This document shows, piece by piece, positions 44,232 through 53,477 of a stretch of 64,000 nt of DNA (its first letter is position 1; the number at the start of each line of letters is the position of its first letter). The notes beneath the pieces were generated by a model that did no database searches, was not told the origin of the DNA, and saw only the letters and a list, made by a program, of their open reading frames with translations. The translations under genes were made by a program, and so were the position numbers. Origin of the DNA: Aquamicrobium sp. LC103 (GTDB lineage Bacteria > Pseudomonadota > Alphaproteobacteria > Rhizobiales > Rhizobiaceae); assembly GCF_001014615.2 (NCBI RefSeq), contig NZ_LBCQ02000005.1, forward strand, positions 186,001 to 250,000, in the 5' to 3' direction.

Positions 44232-45275
44232 ATGGTCGATATTCGTCTTGAAGAAATGACGCGCCGTTACGGCCAAACCGTCGCGCTCGACAATGTGAGC
44301 CTGAACTTCCCTTCCGGATCATTCACCTCCCTTCTTGGACCGTCCGGTTGCGGCAAGACGACGATGCTTCGACTTATAGCAGGATTCGAGGCACCCGAGC
44401 GCGGCAGCGTCGTGTTCGATGGCGATACGGTGGCCGATGCGTCGCGTCAGATGCCGCCGGAAAAGCGCGGTATCGGGATCGTGTTCCAGTCCTATGCGCT
44501 GTGGCCGCACATGGACGTTGCCGGCAACGTCGCTTATCCGCTGGCAACGCGAGGCGTGGCAGGGAAGGAACGTGATGCAAGGGTGCGCGAGGTGTTGTCC
44601 ATCGTCGGTCTCGACGGCTATCAGCACCGGCGCATCGACGAGCTTTCCGGCGGCCAGCGCCAGCGCGTCGCGCTCGCCCGCTGCCTGATCGCCAATTCGC
44701 GCATCATCCTCTTCGACGAGCCGCTCGCCAATCTCGACATGCACCTGCGCGCCTCGATGGTCGAGGTATTTCGCGACATCCATCGCCGCACCGGTGCCAC
44801 GATGGTTTATGTGACCCACGATCAGGCCGAAGCGCTGGCGCTGTCCGACCGGATCGCGGTGATGGACGGCGGGCGCATCCTGCAGACCGCGCCGCCGACG
44901 GATGTCTACCGCTCACCCGCGTGCGACAAGGTTGCGGGCTTTGTCGGACGTGGCGCGATCCTCGATGGCGAAATCATCGGCGAGCATCGGGGCATGGCGG
45001 TGGTCGAGATCGCCGGCCACCGGTTTGAAGCGCGCTGTTCGGGAACGCCACGGAACAGCGTCGCGCGCATCCTGCTGAGGCCGGAAGGCCTGAGGCTCGC
45101 CGAGACCGGCATGCCGGCACGCGTCGTCTCGTCGGTCTATCGCGGGCCGGTGTTCGAGGTGGTGCTGGCGCTTGCCGGTACGCAACATGATGTCGTCATC
45201 GACTGCGTCGAAGCACCCGCCGTCGGAACGGATGTACGCATTGCTGTTTGCGATGCCTGGGTAATTCCCGGCTGA
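44232..45275 (+). CDS. ABC transporter ATPase, FbpC/AfuC type
   Basis: This 347-residue ATPase has Walker A GPSGCGKT (residues about 36-43), signature [13 protein letters not shown], Walker B IILFDEP and a C-terminal TOBE-like regulatory domain, as in iron(III), sugar-phosphate and aminoethylphosphonate importers. The start is uncertain because no ribosome site is clear. It points toward its partner permease gene and their stops are four bases apart, so the ATPase is transcribed from its own promoter rather than with the other subunits. Confidence 0.9.
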   Translation: MVDIRLEEMTRRYGQTVALDNVSLNFPSGSFTSLLGPSGCGKTTMLRLIAGFEAPERGSVVFDGDTVADASRQMPPEKRGIGIVFQSYALWPHMDVAGNVAYPLATRGVAGKERDARVREVLSIVGLDGYQHRRIDELSGGQRQRVALARCLIANSRIILFDEPLANLDMHLRASMVEVFRDIHRRTGATMVYVTHDQAEALALSDRIAVMDGGRILQTAPPTDVYRSPACDKVAGFVGRGAILDGEIIGEHRGMAVVEIAGHRFEARCSGTPRNSVARILLRPEGLRLAETGMPARVVSSVYRGPVFEVVLALAGTQHDVVIDCVEAPAVGTDVRIAVCDAWVIPG

Positions 45276-45279
45276 ACAT

Positions 45280-47028
45280 TCATCGCCAGGGCAGAACGCC
45301 CGCAGGCAACCGCCTTGCAAAGCCGTCGAGCACCGCGAGCAACGTCACGACCACCACGACGGTTGCGACGGCGACGGCGGCCGCCTGCGTGCCGAGGCCG
45401 GCTTCCTCCAGGCTGAACAGGACGACGCCTAGCGTCTCGTTGCGGCTCGACCACAACAGCGCCGATACGGTGAGCTCGTTGAAGGCACTCATGAAAACGA
45501 GGAGCCCGCCGGCCACTGCCGCCGGGGCGGCCAGCGGCGCGCTGATCGTGATGACGCGCCGCAACGGTGAAGCGCCCGACGAAGCCGCGGCCTCGTCGAG
45601 ATCCGCGGGGATTTGCGCAACCGCGCTCGCCACTGGCTTCAGCGCCAGGGTCAGGAACCGCATCAGGTAAGCGATCAGGATGATCCACGCCGTTGCATAG
45701 AGACTCCCGATCAGCGGCAACGGCCGCAGGAACAACAGGATGCAGGCGATGGCCAGCACGATGCCCGGCAGCGCATAGGGCAGCTCGGCGACGCCTTGAA
45801 GCAGTCTGCGGTTCCGGGCGCCGAAGCGTTCCATGATGATGGCCACCGGGATGGTGCCCAGCGCGAGGATCAGCGCCGCGCTGCCGGCCAGCAATGTCGA
45901 GTTGATGAAGGCGCGGACGGTCGCCGCCTGCCGCAGCATCACCTCCTCGTAATTGGCGAGCGTGACGGTCTGCCAGGTCAGCGGCACCCCGAAGGCCGGC
46001 ACCAGCGAAGTTGCCACCAGCGCCAGCGCCGGCAGGAACAGCATGACGATCAGTGCCAGCCAGCACAGGGCTGCAAGCGGCACGCGCCAGCGCCCGAGCA
46101 AGAACTGCACCGTGCGGCCGGCGGCGTAGCGCGCGTGGTGGCCGCGCAGGGCCAGCGACTGAACGGCGATGCCGACGAGTGCGAGGCCGCCGATCAGTAC
46201 CGACAGGCTGGCCATCTGCGGAAGCACGCCGGGACCGAAACTCGACATCTGGCGGTAGATCAGCGTCGACAGAGTGAGATAGTTCACCGGCAGGCCCAGC
46301 AGGGCCGGTATGCCGAAATTGCCGATGCCGGAAACGAAGGCCAGCGCCGCGCTCGCCGCGATCCACGGTCGCATCAGCGGCAGGATGATGGTGACGAACG
46401 CGCGCGGCAGGCTGGAGCCGGAGGCGCGCGCGGCTTCGATCAGATCCCCGGGCAGACCGACAAGGCCGGCACGCAACGTGATGAAGACGATCGGCGCGTG
46501 CTGCACGCCATAAAGCAGGATGATGCCGGTGCGGCCGAGGATCGGATTCGGCGTGCCGGGCGGCGGCGCAATGCCGAGCATGTTGAGCAGCGTGCTCGAC
46601 GGGCCGGTCAGGTGCAGCCACGAGAGTGCGGTCACTTGCGGCGCGATGATCAGGGGCATCAACAGCAGGAAGCCGAGAAACCGGCGCGTCGGCAGATCGG
46701 TGATCGCCACCGCGCCGGCGAATGGTGCGCCGATGGCGAGAGCGAGTGCCGCGCCGAAGAATGCGGTGTCGAGCGTGTTCCAGACCGCACGCAACGCCGC
46801 CGGCTTCGTCAACCTGTCGAGGAAAGCGGAGAAGTCGAGTTCGCCGCCCGGCGCGATCGCTGTCATCACGAGGCGGCCGACCGGCAGCAGCCCCAGCAGC
46901 AGGATCACCGCGATGACAATGACGGCCGCGAGGCGCCATCCCGCGGCATTCAGCGAATCCGAACCCCGCACCCGGCCGAAGGCAACGGATGCGGGGCGTC
47001 CTGGGAGGGACTCCGGAAACGGGGACAT
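45280..47028 (-). CDS. ABC transporter permease, two-domain FbpB/AfuB type
   Basis: This 582-residue membrane protein contains two fused permease domains with about twelve helices. The transport loops are seen near EAARASGSSLPRAF (first half) and DEAAASSGASPLRR (second half). It follows the binding-protein gene by 34 bases. Double permeases with a family-1 binding protein and an FbpC-like ATPase occur in iron, hexose-phosphate and aminoethylphosphonate systems. Confidence 0.92.
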   Translation of the reverse strand: MSPFPESLPGRPASVAFGRVRGSDSLNAAGWRLAAVIVIAVILLLGLLPVGRLVMTAIAPGGELDFSAFLDRLTKPAALRAVWNTLDTAFFGAALALAIGAPFAGAVAITDLPTRRFLGFLLLMPLIIAPQVTALSWLHLTGPSSTLLNMLGIAPPPGTPNPILGRTGIILLYGVQHAPIVFITLRAGLVGLPGDLIEAARASGSSLPRAFVTIILPLMRPWIAASAALAFVSGIGNFGIPALLGLPVNYLTLSTLIYRQMSSFGPGVLPQMASLSVLIGGLALVGIAVQSLALRGHHARYAAGRTVQFLLGRWRVPLAALCWLALIVMLFLPALALVATSLVPAFGVPLTWQTVTLANYEEVMLRQAATVRAFINSTLLAGSAALILALGTIPVAIIMERFGARNRRLLQGVAELPYALPGIVLAIACILLFLRPLPLIGSLYATAWIILIAYLMRFLTLALKPVASAVAQIPADLDEAAASSGASPLRRVITISAPLAAPAAVAGGLLVFMSAFNELTVSALLWSSRNETLGVVLFSLEEAGLGTQAAAVAVATVVVVVTLLAVLDGFARRLPAGVLPWR

Positions 47029-47062
47029 CGCTGAAGCCCGACGGGATACAGCCCGAGCGGCC

Positions 47063-48034
47063 CTACTGTCCCATGACCTCGGTAAACTTCTCCTTGTTCG
47101 CCATGTCGTTGGCGAGCGCGGCGGCGGCGTCATAGCCGAGCACCTTGATCGCCGAGCGATCCGGATAGCCCTGCGGCAGGCCGGCATCGGCGCGAGCCGG
47201 GATGTAACCTTGGTCGACGGCGAGTTTTTGACCTTCTTCCGAGAGCAGGAAATTGACGAAGGACTTGGCGGCTTCGGGATTCCGCGCGGTGGAGAGGATC
47301 GCGACGGGCTCGGTCACCGCAGAAACGCCCTCGGTGGGGAACACGAACTCGACCGGCGCGCCCTTGGCCTTCTCGCGGATCGGCATGAAGTCGACGATCA
47401 TGCCGTAGAGCTTGTCGCCGCCGGCGACGGCCTTCAGCACGTCGCCATTGCCACCCGAAGCCTGCGCGCCGTTTTCGGCGAGCCCGGCGTAGAAATCCCA
47501 GCTCTGTTCCAGGTTGCCAGTAAGCGTCACGGTGTGGATCATCGCCGCGCCCGAGGTCAGCGGGCTTGGCATGGCGATCTGGCCCTTGGCTTCGGGCTTG
47601 GCTAGGTCGAGCCAGCTTGCCGGCACCATCGGCGCGTTGGTGTTGTAGACGATACCGGTGGTGATCAGCTTGGTTGGAAAATAGGTGCGGTCGGCGTCGA
47701 TCAGTGTCTCATCGATGCCGGCGATCTCGGCTTCGGGAAACGCAAGCAGACGGCCTTCCTTCTTCAAACCTTCCATGGTCACGATGTCGGCTATCAACAG
47801 GACGTCGGGCTGCGGGTGGCCGGCTTCGATCTCCGCGGCAAGTTTCGCCATGATCTTTGGCGTACCATCGCGCACCCATTCGACAGTCACGCCTGGATTT
47901 TTCGCCATGAAGGCGTCCGCGGTCTGCTGGGCGTCGGTGTTTGGCTGGCTGGTGTAGAGAACCAGCTTGCCTTCCAGCGCGAGGGCGGGAGAGACACCTG
48001 CTGCAACCAGCAGCGCTGCAAGGAAAGTGCGCAT
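47063..48034 (-). CDS. ABC transporter substrate-binding protein, FbpA/AfuA/PhnS type
   Basis: This 323-residue periplasmic binding protein has a Sec signal (MRTFLAALLVAAG, cleavage after ALALE region) and the family start KLVLYTSQPNTDAQQTADAF. No tyrosine pair typical of FbpA iron sites is obvious, so a phosphorylated sugar or phosphonate ligand is more likely than ferric iron. Neighbouring phosphatase-type genes at 49142 and 53478 support a phosphorus compound, but this is inference. Confidence 0.9.
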   Translation of the reverse strand: MRTFLAALLVAAGVSPALALEGKLVLYTSQPNTDAQQTADAFMAKNPGVTVEWVRDGTPKIMAKLAAEIEAGHPQPDVLLIADIVTMEGLKKEGRLLAFPEAEIAGIDETLIDADRTYFPTKLITTGIVYNTNAPMVPASWLDLAKPEAKGQIAMPSPLTSGAAMIHTVTLTGNLEQSWDFYAGLAENGAQASGGNGDVLKAVAGGDKLYGMIVDFMPIREKAKGAPVEFVFPTEGVSAVTEPVAILSTARNPEAAKSFVNFLLSEEGQKLAVDQGYIPARADAGLPQGYPDRSAIKVLGYDAAAALANDMANKEKFTEVMGQ

Positions 48035-48146
48035 CGTTCAACCCCATTTTAGAGCCGCGCGGAGCTCAAGGTCGTCGGCGCGGTCAATGAAGTCGCCCTT
48101 TTAGCCGCGACACATAACGGCTCGATGACAGGATGCAGCGGCGGCA

Positions 48147-49046
48147 TCAATCGGGCTTCCTGCCGATGACCTGGCTATGACGCCGATAGTCCGAACCGGC
48201 CGCCAGAAATGCCTGCGTGACCACGGATGTCTCGTCGGCGAGCGCGAAGGCGACTTCGTCGTGCCTGCTGTTCATCTCGTTCACCGGCACGCGGCGCACG
48301 GCATCGTGTCTTCCCGTACCATGCCGCCAGATGAAGCCGATGCCGATATTGTTGGCCACGGCTTCATATGCCGCCTCGCGCGCATCCAGAACGAGGAGCG
48401 GCTTGGGAGACAGGCCGACCTGCGCGAAGGCCCGGTCCACCACGCGCTGCGTCGACGATCCCTTTGCCCTGAAGATGAGCGGTTGCCGCGCCAGTTCCGC
48501 ACATGTCAGTTGCGCGCGCCCGGAAAGCGGGTGATCCGCGTGGAGCACCGCCACGACCTCCTGGCTGACAAGCAGCTCGGAGCGAAAGCGGCCATCGCGC
48601 GGCACATCGGGCAGGACCCCGACATCGACGCTGCGTGACAGCACTGCCTTGATGATGCGCTCGTACGAACCGGTCTCGACGCCGATCTCGACACCGGGAT
48701 GGCGCTGGCGAAACAATGCGATCACGGCCATGCCTGGCATCGAGTTTCCCAGTCCGATCGTGATCCGCCCGTCCTTCAGCGTGGCATGGCGCGTCAGCAG
48801 CCGCTCGGCCTCGCGTTCTTCTTCCACCATGCGTTCGGCGATATCGCAGAGCTGGGCGCATATCGGCGTAGGGTGGAGGCTACCGTCGCGACGCATGAAA
48901 AGGCGCACCGAGTAGAGCGCCTCGGCTTCCCTCACATGCTGGGAGACTGTCGGTTGGGAGATGCCCAGGAGCCGTGCGGCGGCGGCATAGGAACCTGTCT
49001 GCGCGACGGTATTGATGGCGCGGATGCGGGCGAGCGTAAGAGACAA
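48147..49046 (-). CDS. LysR-family transcriptional regulator
   Basis: This 299-residue regulator has an N-terminal LysR helix-turn-helix (GSYAAAARLLGISQPTVSQHV, residues about 18-38) and a full effector domain. It is divergent from the HAD-phosphatase/ABC operon at 49142 and is followed on its own strand by the FbpA-type transporter genes, so it could control either. A GCCAAG-N7-CTTGGC dyad in the divergent gap is a likely binding site. Confidence 0.92.
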   Translation of the reverse strand: MSLTLARIRAINTVAQTGSYAAAARLLGISQPTVSQHVREAEALYSVRLFMRRDGSLHPTPICAQLCDIAERMVEEEREAERLLTRHATLKDGRITIGLGNSMPGMAVIALFRQRHPGVEIGVETGSYERIIKAVLSRSVDVGVLPDVPRDGRFRSELLVSQEVVAVLHADHPLSGRAQLTCAELARQPLIFRAKGSSTQRVVDRAFAQVGLSPKPLLVLDAREAAYEAVANNIGIGFIWRHGTGRHDAVRRVPVNEMNSRHDEVAFALADETSVVTQAFLAAGSDYRRHSQVIGRKPD

Positions 49047-49079
49047 GGATGGAGCCTCACAAGGTTTTTCCTCGGTATT

Positions 49080-49098
49080 GCCAAGTTCTAGCCTTGGC
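49080..49098. promoter_or_regulatory. LysR operator candidate
   Basis: GCCAAG (49080-49085) and CTTGGC (49093-49098) form a perfect 6-base dyad with a 7-base spacer, about midway between the divergent LysR (starts 49046) and HAD (starts 49142) genes. It fits the usual LysR recognition layout. Binding is not shown. Confidence 0.55.
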
Positions 49099-49141
49099 CT
49101 GTTACAGGCGTGTCACAGACCGCCCACATGGTCCCGCCCAC

Positions 49142-49954
49142 ATGAAAACGACGTGGGATCGCCTGATGCAACGACCTGAGACAGTCAGCAGCTTCGCCGA
49201 GATCGACCTCGCCGACCGGTCGGCGATACTATGCGACCTTGACGGCTGCCTGCTCTCCAGCGGCCATGTCTATGACGGGGCGCGGGACTTCGTCCGCGCT
49301 TGCGGCGACAGGCTGTGGATCGTCTCCAACAACTCCTCCGACACGAGCGCGACGCTTGCGGCGCGGCTCGTCGGGCTCGGCCTGCCGATCCTCGCGGATC
49401 GCATCCTGCTTGCCGGCGAACAGACATTGCGCTTCCTGGCGCAAGACCAAAGCCACAAGGCGTTGGCGGTGTATGTCGACGCGCCGCTGCGAACCCTGGC
49501 CAAGGAGCTTGGCCTCACGAACGGTTCGGCTACTCCGGAAATCGTCGTCATGGGACGGGACAGGTGTTTCGGGCTCGGCACCCTGGAAGAGCTGGCTGCT
49601 CATGTGGTCGATGGCGCCGAGCTGTGGGCGGCCAATCTCGATCTCAGTCATCCGGCAGCGACCGGTTACCCGGTCCCGGAAACAGGCGCGCTGTTGCGCG
49701 CGGTCGAAGCGTGCGCCGGTCCCTTCGCTGTCCGCTCTATCGGCAAGCCCGCTCCGGACCTGATCGAGATCGCGCTCGCACGAAGCGGCGTCGAGCGCAC
49801 CCGCGCCGTCTTCATCGGCGACAATCTCGCAACGGATGGAGAGGCTGCACGCGCTGCCGGAGTAGCGTTTATCCGTATCGTCCATCCGCCCGTTTCGTCC
49901 GAGCTTCGCACCGATAACGCATCGAACGGCGCGCGGGAGTGGGTCGCATGCTGA
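49142..49954 (+). CDS. HAD-superfamily phosphatase, IIA (NagD-like) type
   Basis: This 270-residue HAD hydrolase has the catalytic pair Asp32/Asp34 (CDLDGCL), motif II SNNSS (from Ser62), the lysine in IGKPAPDLIEIA and the acidic FIGDNLATDGEAA. Type IIA members act on small phosphate esters such as glycerol 3-phosphate, pyridoxal phosphate or nucleotides. ATG 49142 lacks a good ribosome site. A 14-base tandem repeat (CCGCCCACATG twice) surrounds it, offering a second, out-of-frame ATG at 49128. It overlaps the next permease gene by 7 bases. Confidence 0.9.
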   Translation: MKTTWDRLMQRPETVSSFAEIDLADRSAILCDLDGCLLSSGHVYDGARDFVRACGDRLWIVSNNSSDTSATLAARLVGLGLPILADRILLAGEQTLRFLAQDQSHKALAVYVDAPLRTLAKELGLTNGSATPEIVVMGRDRCFGLGTLEELAAHVVDGAELWAANLDLSHPAATGYPVPETGALLRAVEACAGPFAVRSIGKPAPDLIEIALARSGVERTRAVFIGDNLATDGEAARAAGVAFIRIVHPPVSSELRTDNASNGAREWVAC

Positions 49955-50874
49955 GCTATATCGCACGCGCCGCCGCGCGCATCCTCCTTACCTTCCTCGT
50001 CGTCATCACGCTTGCATTCGCCGCGACCCGGTTGTCGGGAAATCCCATCGATTACATCGCCGGCCAGGGTCTCACACAGGAAGACCGGGCTCTCCTCATC
50101 CGGTACTATGGATTGGACCGCTCTGTCGCGGAGCAATATCTCGCCTTCCTGAAATCCTTCTTCGATGGGGAGTTCGGCCTCTCCTATGTCGAGCGCAGGC
50201 CCGTCTCGGTGGTCGTCGCGGAACGCATCTGGCCCTCGCTGCAACTGCTCTTGTCGAGCGTTGCGCTCACGCTGGCACTGTCGATCCCGCTCGGCGTGCT
50301 GGCCGCGATCTGGCGCAACTCCTGGGTCGGCAGCGCGATCATGTCCTTCGCCTTCCTGTTCTACGCCGTGCCGAATTTCGTGCTCGCGACCTTCATGATC
50401 CTTGTCTTTGCCTACTGGCTCAACTGGCTGCCCGTGGTCGGAAACGGAAGCTGGGCGCATTTCATCATGCCGACGATTGCCATGTCCGGCATCCTGATCG
50501 CCGGTCTGACCCGCTTCACGCGCAACGCCATGCTGGACGTACTCGGGCAGGATTTCATGCGCACCGCGCGCGCCAAGGGCCTCACGGAAACGGAAGTGAT
50601 CTTCCGTCATGGGCTGCGCAACGCATCGATTACGATCCTGTCGGTCATCGGCCTGCAGGTCGCCGGGCTGGCGGCCGCAGGCTCGGTGGTCGTGGAATCG
50701 ATCTTTTCCTGGCCCGGCATCGGCGAGCTGCTCGTCCGCTCGGCCATCCTGCGCGACTATCCGGTGCTCCAGTTCGGGGTGATCGCCGTCTCCGCCGCAG
50801 TCCTTCTCATCAACGTGCTGGTCGATATCGCCTATGGCTTCGCCGACCCGCGAATCCGGTTCGGAAAGGCTTGA
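49948..50874 (+). CDS. ABC transporter permease, DppB type
   Basis: This 308-residue permease has the family N-terminus (MLSYIARAAARILLTF), several helices and the transport loop TARAKGLTETEVIFRH near residue 207. ATG 49948 overlaps the phosphatase stop and has GGGAGTGGG upstream, so the phosphatase and transporter are translated together. It pairs with the DppC-type protein at 50878. Confidence 0.92.
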   Translation: MLSYIARAAARILLTFLVVITLAFAATRLSGNPIDYIAGQGLTQEDRALLIRYYGLDRSVAEQYLAFLKSFFDGEFGLSYVERRPVSVVVAERIWPSLQLLLSSVALTLALSIPLGVLAAIWRNSWVGSAIMSFAFLFYAVPNFVLATFMILVFAYWLNWLPVVGNGSWAHFIMPTIAMSGILIAGLTRFTRNAMLDVLGQDFMRTARAKGLTETEVIFRHGLRNASITILSVIGLQVAGLAAAGSVVVESIFSWPGIGELLVRSAILRDYPVLQFGVIAVSAAVLLINVLVDIAYGFADPRIRFGKA

Positions 50875-50877
50875 GCC

Positions 50878-51780
50878 GTGGCCGACGTCCCGATCTCCCC
50901 GCGTGCAATGACGCGTCCGGCCGCCCTCGGACGGACGCTCGATCTCTGGCGGCAGGGCGATGCCATTCAGCGCCTGGCGCTGCTGACCGGCATACTGCTC
51001 GTGCTCGTGGCGGTCGCCGCGCCGCTTCTCTCTCCTCATGGCCCGCTCGACCAGAGCCTGCTCAACCGGTTGGCTCCGCCCATTGGCTTCGAGCGCTACC
51101 GTCCAGGCTACTTTCTAGGAACCGACGAGCTCGGTCGCGACATCCTTTCGCGCATGCTCTACGGCCTCAGGCTCACGCTTTCTCTGGCTTTTCTCGGCTC
51201 CATCATCGGACTGATCGTCGGCGCTATCATGGGGCTCGTCGCCGGACTTTTCGGGGGCATTTGCGAAGACATCATCATGGGGGCGGTGGATACCCAGATC
51301 GCTATCCCGTTCACGCTGATCGCCCTTCTCTTCCTTGCGATCTTCGGATCGAGCCTCCTGGTGATGGTCTGCGTTCTCGGCCTCTACGGCTGGGAGCAAT
51401 ATGCCCGCATCGTCCGCGGCGAGGTAAAACGACTGAAAACCTTGCCTTTCGTGGAAGCCGCCCATGCGGCCGGCGCAACCAACATGCGCATCGCCCGCGC
51501 CCACATATTGCCCAACATCGTGTCGCCGCTGGTCGTGCAGTTCACGCTGTCGTTCTCGAACATCGTGCTCCTGGAATCGACGCTGTCTTTCCTTGGGCTC
51601 GGCGTCCAGCCGCCCACCGCGACGCTCGGCTCCATGGTCGGCGTCGGCCGTGACTACATGCCCACCGCGCCATGGATCGTCGTCGTTCCAGCGCTCGCAA
51701 TCCTCGCCGTAACCTTCGCCGTGCAGATCCTCGGCGACTGGCTGCGCGACCGCGCCGACGTGCGGCTGAGGTCGCGCTGA
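50878..51780 (+). CDS. ABC transporter permease, DppC type
   Basis: This 300-residue permease shows the DppC signature FLGTDELGRDILSRM after the first helix and ESTLSFLGLGVQPPTATLG near the C-terminus. It starts with GTG 50878, three bases after the previous stop. It is part of the third peptide-type importer. Confidence 0.92.
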   Translation: MADVPISPRAMTRPAALGRTLDLWRQGDAIQRLALLTGILLVLVAVAAPLLSPHGPLDQSLLNRLAPPIGFERYRPGYFLGTDELGRDILSRMLYGLRLTLSLAFLGSIIGLIVGAIMGLVAGLFGGICEDIIMGAVDTQIAIPFTLIALLFLAIFGSSLLVMVCVLGLYGWEQYARIVRGEVKRLKTLPFVEAAHAAGATNMRIARAHILPNIVSPLVVQFTLSFSNIVLLESTLSFLGLGVQPPTATLGSMVGVGRDYMPTAPWIVVVPALAILAVTFAVQILGDWLRDRADVRLRSR

Positions 51781-51854
51781 ACCCAAATTCCAGAACGAGA
51801 GGCCGGCAGCGGCCCACGCTTACAACCCAGGCCAACACCAAAGAGGCTCAGACC

Positions 51855-53408
51855 ATGAAACGTCTTCTTGTGACCACGGCGCTCGCGCTGATCGCCGCCA
51901 TGCCCGCCTTCGCCCAGGAAATCACAGTCGGCGCGGCCAATGTCGCTCCCTATCTGGATCCGGGGCGCGATCATTCCAACGTCGGTTCCCAGTTCTACTA
52001 CAACACGTTCGATGTTTTGATCGAGCGTGACTACGACAAGCTCGAGGTTGAATGGAAACCGGGCCTCGCCACGGAGTGGAGCATCATCGAGCCCACCGTG
52101 ATGGAGTTGAAGCTGCGCGACGACGTCGTCTTCCACAATGGCGACCGCATGACCGCCGACGATGTCGTCTTCTCGCTCAATCGCATGTACCAGGCCAGTT
52201 TCCCGCCCTATCAGGTGCGCGCCCGCGACCGCCTCGAAAACTTCGACCGTGCCGAAAAGGTGGATGACTTCACCATCCGCATCCACGCCAAGCGCGAGGA
52301 GCCGCTTTGGGAAACGCTCATCAACCTTCAGCAGGTCATGATTATCCCCGAAAAATACACCAAGGCTCTCTCCGGCGATCCGGAAGTCGCGGAAGACAGC
52401 GATTTCGAGGCATTTTCGCTGGCTCCGGTCGGCACCGGCCCCTACCGCGTCGCCGAGTTCGTCCCGGGTGAGCGCCTCGTCTACGAGCGCTTCGACGGCT
52501 TCTGGGGCGAGAAGGCGCCGCTGGAACGGGCCACCGTCCGCCGCATCCCCGAGACCGCATCGCGCGTGACAGCGCTGCGCACCGGCGAAGCCGACATCAT
52601 CACCAATGTCGCGCCCGACCAGCTCGCCATGCTCGAAGCCGACCCTTCGGTGAAGGTCGTCGGGGCGCCGACCGCGCTGTTCCACGTCATGATCATGAAC
52701 CAGAATCATGAGCGGATGAAGGATGCACGTCTGCGTCAGGCTCTCAGCCTCGCGGTGGACCGCAACGCGCTCAATGAAGGCCTGTGGCTCGGCAAGGCGG
52801 TCGTGCCTGCCTCGCACACGATGGAAGAGTTCGGCGAGTTCCATATGCCTGAGCTCAACACGTTCGAATACAATCCGGAGCGTGCCAAGGAACTGCTGGC
52901 CGAGGCGGGCTATAACGGAGAGGAGATCGTCTACGACTGCCAGTCCACCTACTACACCAACGGCATGCTCGCGGCTCAGGCGATCGTGGAGATGTGGGGT
53001 GCCGTCGGCGTCAACGGCCGCGTCAACGTCATCGAGGAATGGACCGGCGGCAAGCCGGAAATGATGGTGCGCTGCTGGTCGAACCCGATGTATTTCGCCG
53101 ATCCGTTCGGCTCCTTCGGCGTGATGTGGGCGCCGCAAGGCCCGTCGGAATCGGAAGGCCGCTTCAATACGGACGAGGAATATGCCGGGATCTGGGAGCG
53201 CTTCCGCTATTCCTCGGACACCGGCGCCCGCAAGCAGGCCTATGGCGAACTGATGGAGCGGATCGAGCAGGATGCTCCCTTCCTGCCGCTCTATCGCCCC
53301 TATGAAAGCTGGGCCATGCGCACGAATGTGAACTGGGCACCGAAACCGGGTCACATCCCCTACGTGCTCGATTTCCGCGCCGGCTCCATCGATTTCGCCA
53401 GCAACTGA
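51855..53408 (+). CDS. ABC transporter substrate-binding protein, family 5
   Basis: This 517-residue periplasmic protein has a Sec signal (MKRLLVTTALALIAAMPAFAQ, cleavage after AFA) and the family-5 motifs LATEWSIIEPTVMELKLRDDV and GTGPYRVAEF. AGAGG lies 8 bases before ATG 51855. Between phosphatase, permease and phosphodiesterase genes, its ligand is probably a phosphate ester or a phosphorylated peptide-like compound. Inference only. Confidence 0.93.
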   Translation: MKRLLVTTALALIAAMPAFAQEITVGAANVAPYLDPGRDHSNVGSQFYYNTFDVLIERDYDKLEVEWKPGLATEWSIIEPTVMELKLRDDVVFHNGDRMTADDVVFSLNRMYQASFPPYQVRARDRLENFDRAEKVDDFTIRIHAKREEPLWETLINLQQVMIIPEKYTKALSGDPEVAEDSDFEAFSLAPVGTGPYRVAEFVPGERLVYERFDGFWGEKAPLERATVRRIPETASRVTALRTGEADIITNVAPDQLAMLEADPSVKVVGAPTALFHVMIMNQNHERMKDARLRQALSLAVDRNALNEGLWLGKAVVPASHTMEEFGEFHMPELNTFEYNPERAKELLAEAGYNGEEIVYDCQSTYYTNGMLAAQAIVEMWGAVGVNGRVNVIEEWTGGKPEMMVRCWSNPMYFADPFGSFGVMWAPQGPSESEGRFNTDEEYAGIWERFRYSSDTGARKQAYGELMERIEQDAPFLPLYRPYESWAMRTNVNWAPKPGHIPYVLDFRAGSIDFASN

Positions 53409-53423
53409 CATCCGCATGGCCAG

Positions 53424-53447
53424 CGGGCGGGGCGCATGTCCCGCCCG
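53424..53447 (+). terminator. Intercistronic hairpin after the binding-protein gene
   Basis: CGGGCGGG (53424-53431) pairs with CCCGCCCG (53440-53447) around an 8-base loop, 16 bases after the binding-protein stop. No T-run follows and downstream genes continue on the same strand. A role in 3'-end protection is likely. Confidence 0.6.
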
Positions 53448-53477
53448 TCAATTCACCGTTCTTCCCAGGAGCCGATC

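Noticed and set aside
45613-47034. 473-codon plus-strand frame opposite the two-domain permease gene
   Set aside because: Gln/Arg/Asp-rich composition without domains; antisense shadow of a clear permease.
47063-48034. Ferric-iron-specific binding protein (FbpA)
   Set aside because: The tyrosine pair and Fur-box context expected for iron uptake were not seen; sugar-phosphate or phosphonate types of the same family are equally possible, so no iron claim is made.
49666-51039. 457-codon minus-strand frame opposite the HAD and permease genes
   Set aside because: Low-complexity Arg/Asp/Gln-rich shadow frame of two supported genes.
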